A stretch of DNA of 11,041 nt from an uncultured Nocardioides sp. (GTDB lineage: Bacteria > Actinomycetota > Actinomycetes > Propionibacteriales > Nocardioidaceae), in assembly GCF_946885725.1 (NCBI RefSeq), contig NZ_CAMPGZ010000142.1, positions 1 through 11,041 of the forward strand. Reading direction: 5' to 3'. Both the position numbers and the translations under genes were made by a program. How positions within the stretch are numbered: the first letter of the stretch is position 1; every line of letters begins with the position of its first letter. The notes below the pieces were generated by a model. The model did no database searches and was not told the origin of the DNA. It worked only from the letters and a program-made list of their open reading frames with translations. Positions 5,708 through 11,015 of the stretch are shown piece by piece.

Positions 5708-7576
5708 TCACCTGCCTCGGTTTCGCACGACCAGGGCCGAGCCGCCGCCGCGGCGGGTCGGCTCGGAGACCGCGGTGAGCCTCTTCTTCTTGCCGAACTC
5801 GATGGCGGTGGCGGCCCCGATCTCGGCGGCGCTGGTGAACGCGTCACCCGACGGCGCCAGCGTGTGGCCGTAGCCCTCCAGCAGCGTGCCGTAGGTGTCG
5901 ATGAATGCCGGCTCCGCCGTCACCGCCGCGGTGTTGCGCTGCGAGGCGCGCGGGGCCGCGATAGCGTCCTCGATGCTCATGCCGCGGTCGAGGTAGTTGA
6001 ACAGCATCTGGGTGACGGTCGTGATGATCGTCGAGCCCCCGGGGCTGCCGAGCGCGAGCACGGGCTTGCCGTTCCTCAGCACGATCGTCGGCGACATCGA
6101 GGAGCGCGGCCGCTTGCCGGGCTGGATCCGGTTGGGGTCGGACCTGGTCCACACCGTCGAGAAGTCGGTGAGCTCGTTGTTGAGCAGGAACCCGCGGTCC
6201 TTCACCAGCAGGCCGGAGCCACCGGTCTGCTCGATGGTCAGGGTGTACTCGACGACGTTGCCCCACTTGTCGGTGACGGTGAGGTTGGTGGTCTCGACGT
6301 TCTCGGTGTCGGCCGTCTCGCCGTCGGCCGTGCGCCCGGTGGTCGCGCAGTTCCCGTCGTACGACGTCACGTCGCCGGCGGCGACGGGCTTCGTCATGGC
6401 TTGGTCGGAGTTGATGCCGCACGCCCGCTCCTTGGCGAACGTGTCGCTGAGCAGGTCCTTGACGGGGACGTCGACCTTCTTCGGGTCGCCGACGTACTTC
6501 CCGCGGTCGGCGAACGCCAGCGCGGTCGCCTCGAGGTAGTGGTGCAGCGCCTTCTCGGGCGGCATCGACTCGAGGTCGAAGCGCTCCATGATGTTCAGCG
6601 CCTCGCCGACCGTGGTGCCACCGGACGAGGAGGGCGCCATGCCGAAGACCTGGTAGCCGCGGTAGCGCGACTTGGTCGGCTTCTGGTTGAGCGCCTTGTA
6701 GCGGCGCAGGTCCGAGACCTTCATGAAGCCCTTGGGCACGGGCAGGTCGGTGCGCGGGCTCTTCGGTGGCTTGCGGACCGCGCGGACGATCTCGCGGGCG
6801 AGCGGGCCGCGGTAGAAGGCCTTCATGCCGCGCTTGCCGAGCAGCCGGTAGGTGTCGGCGAGGTCGTGGTTCTTGAACACCGACCCGACGCGCGGGGGCT
6901 TGCCCTTGGGCAGGAAGAGCTTCGGGGTCGTCTTGTAGGCCTCGAACCGCTCCTGGTTGTCCTCGGTCTGGTCGTGGAACGTCTGGTCGACGACGAAACC
7001 GCGGTCGGCGAGCTTCGCGGCCGGCTTGAGCGCGCGGCGCAGGTCGAGCGTGCCCCAGCGCTTCAGCGCCCGCTCCCAGGTGGCGGGGGTGCCGGGGACG
7101 CCGACCGAGACGCCGCTGGTGACCAGGTCGGGGGTGAACGGGTAGGGCTCGCCGGTCTTCGGGTCGATGAACGCGTCGCGCGGCATCGCCCGCGGCGCGG
7201 TCTCGCGACCGTCGATCGTGCGGACCTTCCCGGACTTCGCGTCGAAGTAGACGAAGTAGCCGCCTCCGCCGATGCCGGCGCTGTAGGGCTCGGTGACGCC
7301 GAGCGCGGCGGCGGTCGCGACGGCCGCGTCCACGGCGTTGCCTCCGCGCTTGAGCACGCGGATGCCGATGCGGCTGGCCTCCGGGTCGACCGACGTCACC
7401 GCACCGCCGTACCCGGTGCTGGTGGGGGTCTTGACGGAGTAGTGCGGCACCCGTTGCTTCTGGTGCTGCGGTGCGGCGGTGGCGGTGGACGCGCCGCCCA
7501 GCGCGGTGACGGCGGCCACGGACAGGGCCGTGGCTGCGGCGAGCGCCGCGGCGGTGCGGGTCCGACGAACGGTCAT
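5708..7576 (-). CDS. ggt: Gamma-glutamyltransferase, secreted
   Basis: An Ntn-hydrolase that cleaves gamma-glutamyl bonds of glutathione and related amides. The 622-residue precursor begins with a Sec-type signal peptide (MTVRRTRT, hydrophobic Ala-rich core to about 26, likely cleavage after TATA/TATAA near 34-35). The large subunit has IDGRETAP with Arg124, matching the substrate-carboxylate arginine. Autocleavage is expected before Thr429 in VETTNLTVTD, giving a 194-residue small subunit with T447 (second Thr), NNELTDFS, RSSMSP (S492, S493) and SPGGST (G513, G514), all family landmarks. The usual TTHxS has Asn431 in place of His. The mature protein has only two cysteines, C386 and C410, just before the cleavage site. 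The ATG at 7576 follows GGGAGG (7586-7581). It lies 50 nt downstream of miaA, so it may share that transcript. Confidence 0.95.
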   Translation of the reverse strand: MTVRRTRTAAALAAATALSVAAVTALGGASTATAAPQHQKQRVPHYSVKTPTSTGYGGAVTSVDPEASRIGIRVLKRGGNAVDAAVATAAALGVTEPYSAGIGGGGYFVYFDAKSGKVRTIDGRETAPRAMPRDAFIDPKTGEPYPFTPDLVTSGVSVGVPGTPATWERALKRWGTLDLRRALKPAAKLADRGFVVDQTFHDQTEDNQERFEAYKTTPKLFLPKGKPPRVGSVFKNHDLADTYRLLGKRGMKAFYRGPLAREIVRAVRKPPKSPRTDLPVPKGFMKVSDLRRYKALNQKPTKSRYRGYQVFGMAPSSSGGTTVGEALNIMERFDLESMPPEKALHHYLEATALAFADRGKYVGDPKKVDVPVKDLLSDTFAKERACGINSDQAMTKPVAAGDVTSYDGNCATTGRTADGETADTENVETTNLTVTDKWGNVVEYTLTIEQTGGSGLLVKDRGFLLNNELTDFSTVWTRSDPNRIQPGKRPRSSMSPTIVLRNGKPVLALGSPGGSTIITTVTQMLFNYLDRGMSIEDAIAAPRASQRNTAAVTAEPAFIDTYGTLLEGYGHTLAPSGDAFTSAAEIGAATAIEFGKKKRLTAVSEPTRRGGGSALVVRNRGR

Positions 7577-7626
7577 GCTTCCTCCCGAGTAAGAGCCTCC
7601 TGCGGTCCTACCCCGAACTCGTCGGC

Positions 7627-8547
7627 TCAAGCAAGGGTTCGTACGGCGGACAGCGCGCGCTCGACGCGGTCGGGGTCGTCCCAGCGCACCCAGGTGATCC
7701 GCGGGTCCTTGCGGAACCAGGCGTCCTGCTTGCGGGCGAAGCGACGGGTGCCGGCGACCGTCTGGGCGAACGCCTCTTCCTCGCTGATCTCGCCGTCGAG
7801 GTAGGCGAGGACCTGCTGGTAGCCCAGCGCGCGGGGCGCCGTGCGGCCCTCCCGCAGCCCCGCGTCGGCGAGACGGCGGACCTCGTCCACGAGCCCGGCC
7901 TCCCACATGTGCCGGACGCGCTGCTCGATGCGCTCGTCGAGCACGTCGCGCGGGATGTCGACGCCGACCTGGACGGCCTGGTCGTAGAAGTACTCCAGCC
8001 GCGGCAGCGTGGCGCTGAACGGGCGGCCGGTGATCTGCACGACCTCGAGTGCGCGGACCACCCGGCGGCCGTTGGTGGGGATGATCGCCGCGGCCGCTAC
8101 GGGGTCGACCTCGGCGAGCCGGGCGTGCATCGCCTCGGGCCCCTCGGCCTCGAGCAGCAGCTCCAGCGCGGTGCGCACGGTCGGGTCGGTGCCGGGGAAC
8201 TCGAACCGGTCGAGCACCGCCCGGGTGTAGAGCGCCGAGCCGCCCACCAGCACGGGCACGACGCCGCGGGCGTGGCAGCCGTCGATCACCTCGCGCGCCC
8301 AGCCCTGGAACTCCGCGACGGTCGCCGGCTCGGTCACGTCGAGCACGTCGAGCAGGTGGTGCGGGATGCCGCGGCGCTCGGCCTCGGGCAGCTTCGCCGT
8401 ACCGACGTCCATGCCGCGGTAGACCTGCATCGAGTCGGTGTTGACGATCTCGCCCCCGAGCGCCTCGGCGAGGTCGAGCGACAGGGCGGTCTTGCCCGCC
8501 GCCGTCGGGCCGACGACCGCGACAACTCTTGAGCCGTCGGCGATCAT
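7627..8547 (-). CDS. miaA: tRNA dimethylallyltransferase (tRNA A37 isopentenylation)
   Basis: MiaA transfers a dimethylallyl group from DMAPP to N6 of adenosine 37 in tRNAs that read UNN codons, the step before MiaB methylthiolation. The 306-residue protein is normal length. It has the P-loop GPTAAGKT (13-20), NTDSMQVYRGMDVGTAK (36-52) with the catalytic Asp38, LVGGSALYTRAVL (100-112), PTNGRRVVRALEV, the RALGYQQ segment, and the C-terminal FARKQDAWFRKDPRI. I chose the ATG at 8547, just before the first strand; the frame stays open to 8733, but that extension is antisense to the next gene and not MiaA-like. No Shine-Dalgarno is present; CAGACT ends 7 nt upstream and is a one-off match to the leaderless -10 pattern. 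ggt follows 50 nt downstream. Confidence 0.96.
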   Translation of the reverse strand: MIADGSRVVAVVGPTAAGKTALSLDLAEALGGEIVNTDSMQVYRGMDVGTAKLPEAERRGIPHHLLDVLDVTEPATVAEFQGWAREVIDGCHARGVVPVLVGGSALYTRAVLDRFEFPGTDPTVRTALELLLEAEGPEAMHARLAEVDPVAAAAIIPTNGRRVVRALEVVQITGRPFSATLPRLEYFYDQAVQVGVDIPRDVLDERIEQRVRHMWEAGLVDEVRRLADAGLREGRTAPRALGYQQVLAYLDGEISEEEAFAQTVAGTRRFARKQDAWFRKDPRITWVRWDDPDRVERALSAVRTLA

Positions 8548-8557
8548 GGAACAGAGT
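8529..8557 (+). promoter_or_regulatory. Weak candidate promoter for the small-gene cluster
   Basis: TTGAGC (8529-8534), a 17-nt spacer, then CAGAGT (8552-8557) could serve the rightward genes from 8597 on. It overlaps the 5' end of miaA on the other strand. Both boxes are imperfect; spacing is the main support. Confidence 0.22.
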
Positions 8558-8560
8558 CTG
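8555..8560 (-). promoter_or_regulatory. Weak candidate miaA -10 box (CAGACT)
   Basis: CAGACT on the minus strand ends 7 nt before the miaA ATG. It differs from TANNNT only at the first base. No -35 is recognisable. The 49-nt divergent spacer 8548-8596 contains no TA dinucleotide, so no full TANNNT box is possible on either strand there. Confidence 0.22.
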
Positions 8561-8596
8561 GCAAACGCCGCGACACGTCCCAGAAAGGGGCACGAG

Positions 8597-8821
8597 ATGG
8601 GCTTCCTCGACAAGGCCAAGCAGCAGCTGACCAAGGCCGTCGACCAGCACGGCGACAAGATCGCCCAGGGCATGGACAAGGCCGCCGACGCGATCGACAA
8701 GAAGACCGGCGGCAAGCACCAGGACAAGATCAAGCAAGGACGTGTGAAGGCTCAGGAGGCGCTCGACAAGCTCGACGGGAAGAACGACGACTTCCCGAAG
8801 GGCTCCTCGGGGTCCCGCTGA
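8597..8821 (+). CDS. MT0933-like antitoxin family protein
   Basis: A 74-residue, lysine- and alanine-rich, helical hydrophilic protein. It opens with MGFLDKAKQQLTKAVDQHGD and has DKAADAIDKKTGGKHQDKI in the middle, the pattern of the MT0933 (Rv0909) antitoxin family: MGFLDKAK start, DKA repeats and a KTGGK-type turn near the middle. In M. tuberculosis the partner toxin Rv0910 is an SRPBCC protein encoded next door. Here the neighbours are miaA and an acidic small protein, so no partner is adjacent. Many actinobacteria carry several stand-alone members, so an antitoxin role is a family label, not shown here. The ATG at 8597 follows AAAGGGG (8584-8590) by 6 nt. The tail after residue 60 (NDDFPKGSSGSR) looks disordered. 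Confidence 0.8.
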   Translation: MGFLDKAKQQLTKAVDQHGDKIAQGMDKAADAIDKKTGGKHQDKIKQGRVKAQEALDKLDGKNDDFPKGSSGSR

Positions 8822-8876
8822 CATCTCCCCCGGTTCCACGACGTTTCCGTGACATGGCGTCGGGTACGGCGCGGGC

Positions 8877-9065
8877 ATGGCACCTCGCGACGAGAACGAC
8901 ACGCCCGACCGTGACCTCGACGCCCCCACGCCGCCCGGCGGGCCGCTGCGTCAGGACCAGCCCGACGCAAACGTGAACCCGATCGACCCCGCCGGGGAGC
9001 CCGTTCAAGAGGAGAATGCAGAGACGTCCCTCGACCAGCCGTCCGACGGGTCGGGCGGCGAGTAG
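8877..9065 (+). CDS. Small acidic, proline-rich protein, 62 residues
   Basis: I do not recognise this protein. It has about 16 Asp/Glu and about a dozen Pro in 62 residues, with no Lys, no Cys and no aromatic residue, so it should be disordered and strongly anionic. Two PIDPAGEP/PTPPGGP-like stretches are present but no fold is visible. The ATG at 8877 has no clear Shine-Dalgarno. TACGGC (8865-8870) lies 6 nt upstream, one base off TANNNT, so a leaderless start is possible. It is the first of three small acidic genes in a row on this strand, 55 nt after the MT0933-like gene and 42 nt before the next. Third-position GC and position support a real gene, but it could still be spurious. Confidence 0.55.
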   Translation: MAPRDENDTPDRDLDAPTPPGGPLRQDQPDANVNPIDPAGEPVQEENAETSLDQPSDGSGGE

Positions 9066-9107
9066 AAGCGGCGACCAACGGCCAGCAGCGGCGACTAGGA
9101 GGCAGCG

Positions 9108-9326
9108 ATGAGCGAGCACGTGTCCGAGCCCGGCCAGGACGACCCCGTCCACATCGACGAGGACTTCGTCGGTGAGCCCCCGGCGGGTGACGCCACCCCC
9201 GGTGACTACATGTCGAACGACCAGAACGTGTCGCCGGAGACCGGCACCTGGTACGAGCCCGACGGCGAGCCCGCCTTGACTCCCCACGACGAGGAGCTGC
9301 TGCGGGAGGAAGAGGAGGGCGTCTGA
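9108..9326 (+). CDS. Small acidic protein, 72 residues
   Basis: An unrecognised 72-residue protein with 22 Asp/Glu (31%), a single Arg and no Lys, giving a very low predicted pI. It ends in an acidic run LLREEEEGV. Short aromatic-bearing patches (GDYMSNDQNVSPETGTWYEP) are the only candidate binding elements. The start is well supported: AGGAGG at 9097-9102 lies 5 nt before the ATG at 9108. The stop overlaps the next start by one base (TGATG at 9324-9328), so the two are translationally coupled and probably work in the same process. Confidence 0.7.
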   Translation: MSEHVSEPGQDDPVHIDEDFVGEPPAGDATPGDYMSNDQNVSPETGTWYEPDGEPALTPHDEELLREEEEGV

Positions 9327-9643
9327 TGAAGCGCGAGCCGTCTCACGAGGAGGGACCTGGCCGCGCCGCCAACCCCAACGCGGAGAGCGAGGAGGGCCTG
9401 GCCGGCGACATGGGGATCAGCAGCGAGCGCACCGAGTTCGACCCTGACTCCATCGAGGGCACCGGCACGGTCGGCACCGCCCGCGGCCACACCGACGGCG
9501 AGGTGGAGACCCACCCCGGCCAGGTCGAGCCGTCCGAGGAAGTGCACCGGCAGGAGCAGGAGGTCGAGGAGAACCCGGCCACGCTGCCCTCGCACGAGCA
9601 CATCCGCGAGGCCAACCCGCGCCCCACCCGCGACGACACGTAG
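9326..9643 (+). CDS. Acidic hydrophilic protein, 105 residues
   Basis: A 105-residue, Glu-rich, disordered-looking protein without Cys or Trp and with no signal peptide or membrane segment. A central stretch GDMGISSERTEFDPDSIEGT (27-46), followed by GTVGTARGHTDGE, has the look of a conserved core seen in actinobacterial hypothetical proteins; that is recollection of style and not a search. The tail ends NPRPTRDDT. The ATG at 9326 is coupled to the preceding stop through TGATG, and the purine-rich GAGGAGGG at about 9312-9319 can act as ribosome binding site. The TAG stop at 9641-9643 doubles as the first half of the Nudix gene's -10 box. Confidence 0.72.
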   Translation: MKREPSHEEGPGRAANPNAESEEGLAGDMGISSERTEFDPDSIEGTGTVGTARGHTDGEVETHPGQVEPSEEVHRQEQEVEENPATLPSHEHIREANPRPTRDDT

Positions 9644-9646
9644 CCT
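9641..9646 (+). promoter_or_regulatory. Candidate Nudix -10 box (TAGCCT) built on the upstream stop codon
   Basis: TAGCCT is followed by 7 nt and then the Nudix ATG at 9654, the leaderless spacing. Its first three bases are the stop codon of the 105-residue gene. There is no Shine-Dalgarno and no recognisable -35. Confidence 0.48.
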
Positions 9647-9653
9647 GCGCGGC

Positions 9654-10124
9654 ATGTCACAGCCGCACTTCGCCGTCGTCCCTGCTGCGTACGTCGTCTT
9701 TCTGCGGGGCGGCTCCAACGGCGGGGGCCGGGAGGTGCTGCTGCAGCTCCGGTCTGGCACCGGCTACATGGACGACCACTGGGCCTGCGCCGCCGCCGGC
9801 CACGTCGAGCGCGGCGAGTCCGTCCACGACGCCGCCCGCCGCGAGGCCCTCGAGGAGGTCGGCGTCACCGACGTCGTCCTCACTCCCCTGACCGCCATGC
9901 AGCGCACCAACAACACCGGCCTCGCCATCGACGAACGCGTCGACTACTTCTTCGCCTGCACGTCCTGGTCCGGCGAACCCCGCATCCTCGAGCCCGAGAA
10001 GGCCGCCGACCTGCGCTGGTTCCCCCTCGACGACCTCCCCGACCCCGTCGTACCCCACGAGCTCGCCGTCCTGACCGCCCTCCGCGACGGCACCCTCGAA
10101 CCGATCATCGCCTTCGGCTTCTGA
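9654..10124 (+). CDS. Nudix hydrolase
   Basis: A 156-residue single-domain Nudix enzyme. The Nudix box GX5EX7REUXEEXGU is complete at residues 49-71: GHVERGE starts it, Glu64, Glu67 and Glu68 in REALEEVG supply the metal-binding carboxylates. Before it lies the usual N-terminal sheet (AAYVVFLRG, EVLLQLRSGTGYMDDHWA). Such enzymes hydrolyse a nucleoside diphosphate linked to another group; the substrate could be an NTP, a nucleotide sugar, ADP-ribose or other, and the sequence does not tell. No signal peptide. The ATG at 9654 lies 10 nt after the preceding stop with no Shine-Dalgarno, but TAGCCT 7 nt upstream suggests a leaderless transcript. The 3' end is followed directly by the first copy of a 56-bp palindromic repeat. 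Confidence 0.93.
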   Translation: MSQPHFAVVPAAYVVFLRGGSNGGGREVLLQLRSGTGYMDDHWACAAAGHVERGESVHDAARREALEEVGVTDVVLTPLTAMQRTNNTGLAIDERVDYFFACTSWSGEPRILEPEKAADLRWFPLDDLPDPVVPHELAVLTALRDGTLEPIIAFGF

Positions 10125-10127
10125 GGC

Positions 10128-10183
10128 CGAGGGGTCACTAAATCAGCCGCGTGGGCGGCGTGTCGCGACACAGCTGACCCCTC
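10128..10183. repeat. 56-bp palindromic repeat, copy A
   Basis: Outer arms GAGGGGTCA (10129-10137) and TGACCCCTC (10175-10183) are perfect inverted repeats. The interior holds the perfect 12-bp palindrome GTGTCGCGACAC. It matches copy B (10849-10904) at 50 of 56 positions in the same orientation. It lies between the convergent Nudix and FHA genes and could also act as a bidirectional terminator, though no T tract follows either arm. Confidence 0.8.
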
Positions 10184-10187
10184 AGCG

Positions 10188-10220
10188 AGGCGTCGCGGGG
10201 AGGCGTCGCGGGGAGGCGTC
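10188..10220. repeat. 13-bp tandem repeat, about 2.5 copies
   Basis: Two exact copies of AGGCGTCGCGGGG (10188-10200 and 10201-10213) are followed by a 7-base partial copy (AGGCGTC, 10214-10220). The last copy runs into the stop codon of the FHA gene (10219-10221). A 13-bp unit is out of phase with codons, so the array probably formed in non-coding DNA. Confidence 0.8.
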
Positions 10221-10773
10221 AGCCCCGAGCCCACCAGGGCAGGCTCGAGCCGGTGACCGGCCGGCTCAGGCGGAAGTGGGTGCCCGCGAAGCTCACGGTG
10301 TCACCGCGCCCGACAGCGGCGCGCTGGAGTATGCGAGTCCCGTTGACGTACGTGCCGTTGGTGGACTGCAGATCCTCGACATACCAGGAACCCTCGAAGA
10401 ACATCAGTACGGCGTGCACGCGCGACACGCGTTTGTCGGAGAGGTGGACGTCGCAGTTCGGGCGACGACCTATGACGAGGACGGGTCGATTCCGGTCGGG
10501 CAGAGGCAAGGCCGGGTGGAAGCTCGACGGACTGACAAGCTGCGACACGCCTCGACGCCAACCAGTCGGTGGTGAGGGGCTGGGGTCAGGGCGGAGGTCC
10601 GCCACGAGTTCGCTCAGGCTGTTCTGGTCGCGAGCGCGAAGCGCGCGATCAACGCGCCTGACGAAGGTGTCCTGCGACAGCCGACCGTCGACGATGGCGT
10701 CCCGGAGTAGCCGCACAGCCCGGTCGCGATCGGCGTCGGACGCGCGGGCTGGAGGTTCCCCAGACCCCGTCAT
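10219..10773 (-). CDS. DUF1707 and FHA domain protein
   Basis: A 184-residue cytosolic protein in two parts. Residues 10-61 (RASDADRDRAVRLLRDAI through LSELVADL) are a DUF1707 domain, a short helical module common at the N-terminus of actinobacterial membrane and signalling proteins. Residues about 95-165 are a forkhead-associated domain with all its phosphothreonine-binding landmarks: G102-R103, S117-R118-V-H120, S137-T138-N139-G140-T141 and N144-G145. A proline-rich linker (62-92) joins them. FHA domains bind phosphothreonine peptides made by Ser/Thr kinases such as the Pkn family; no kinase or membrane segment is in the window. The ATG at 10773 has no Shine-Dalgarno but lies 6 nt after TATCCT, so it is probably leaderless. 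The gene is bracketed by two copies of a 56-bp repeat. Confidence 0.92.
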   Translation of the reverse strand: MTGSGEPPARASDADRDRAVRLLRDAIVDGRLSQDTFVRRVDRALRARDQNSLSELVADLRPDPSPSPPTGWRRGVSQLVSPSSFHPALPLPDRNRPVLVIGRRPNCDVHLSDKRVSRVHAVLMFFEGSWYVEDLQSTNGTYVNGTRILQRAAVGRGDTVSFAGTHFRLSRPVTGSSLPWWARG

Positions 10774-10779
10774 GGACCG

Positions 10780-10785
10780 AGGATA
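10780..10785 (-). promoter_or_regulatory. Candidate FHA gene -10 box (TATCCT), leaderless
   Basis: TATCCT on the minus strand is followed by 6 nt and then the ATG at 10773. A TTCCGC 17 nt further upstream (10808-10803) is a poor -35. No Shine-Dalgarno is present. Confidence 0.5.
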
Positions 10786-10848
10786 GGAGGGGTCACGCCG
10801 CCGCGGAAGACAAGGAAAGAGCGGCGAACGCGCTGTGCGCGTGCTCGG

Positions 10849-10904
10849 CGAGGGGTCACTTAGTCAGCCTCGTGGGCGGCGTGTCGTGACACAACTGACT
10901 CCTC
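10849..10904. repeat. 56-bp palindromic repeat, copy B
   Basis: Same orientation as copy A and 50/56 identical. Its outer arms are GAGGGGTCA and TGACTCCTC, and the inner palindrome reads GTGTCGTGACAC. Two of the three differences on the 3' side turn G-C pairs into G-T (G-U in RNA), so the fold is kept. It lies upstream of the FHA gene, about 60 nt beyond its putative promoter. Confidence 0.8.
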
Positions 10905-11015
10905 GCGGGAGCACAAACGGGGCCCGATGAGGATGACTTCCTTAGGGGGTTTTCCCTTGTGGGTAAGGCGAAACGCCACACGGAAACTGTCGGTGGTCCC
11001 TGGTTGAGATCCTCC
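10905..11015. other. Hairpin-bearing intergenic leader, less GC-rich
   Basis: This spacer is visibly less GC-rich than the rest. It contains CCTTA (10940-10944) facing TAAGG (10964-10968) around a G-rich then T- and C-rich loop, and a tight GGCG-AAA-CGCC hairpin (10967-10977). It may be a 5' leader for a rightward gene starting at 11016. I cannot assign a riboswitch class, and I see no strong TANNNT box. Confidence 0.35.

Noticed and set aside
7490..7576. Twin-arginine signal on GGT (MTVRRTRT)
   Set aside because: There is an RR pair but no consensus hydrophobic residues after it; an ordinary Sec signal fits better.
5438..7804. 788-codon plus-strand frame opposite ggt
   Set aside because: Shadow of the ggt and miaA genes on the other strand, with low-complexity Arg/Gly/Val sequence and no motifs.
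8548..8733. 62-codon N-terminal extension of MiaA
   Set aside because: It is antisense to the MT0933-like gene, and MiaA normally starts about a dozen residues before the P-loop, as the ATG at 8547 does.
7577..8929. Upstream extension of the ggt frame through miaA (1073 codons in all)
   Set aside because: GGT begins at 7576 with a signal peptide and a strong Shine-Dalgarno. The upstream part is an out-of-frame reading of miaA.
9657..10058. 133-codon minus-strand frame opposite the Nudix gene
   Set aside because: Antisense shadow of a gene with a complete Nudix box.
10128..10183. Repeat copy A as a simple Rho-independent terminator
   Set aside because: The stem is long and imperfect, with no T tract on either side, and the same sequence occurs upstream of the FHA gene where a terminator for Nudix is not needed. 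It is kept as a repeat with a possible terminator role.
10128..10904. FHA gene with flanking repeats as an insertion sequence or CRISPR array
   Set aside because: The repeats are direct, 56 bp, only two copies, and no transposase or cas gene is present. No target-site duplication was seen.
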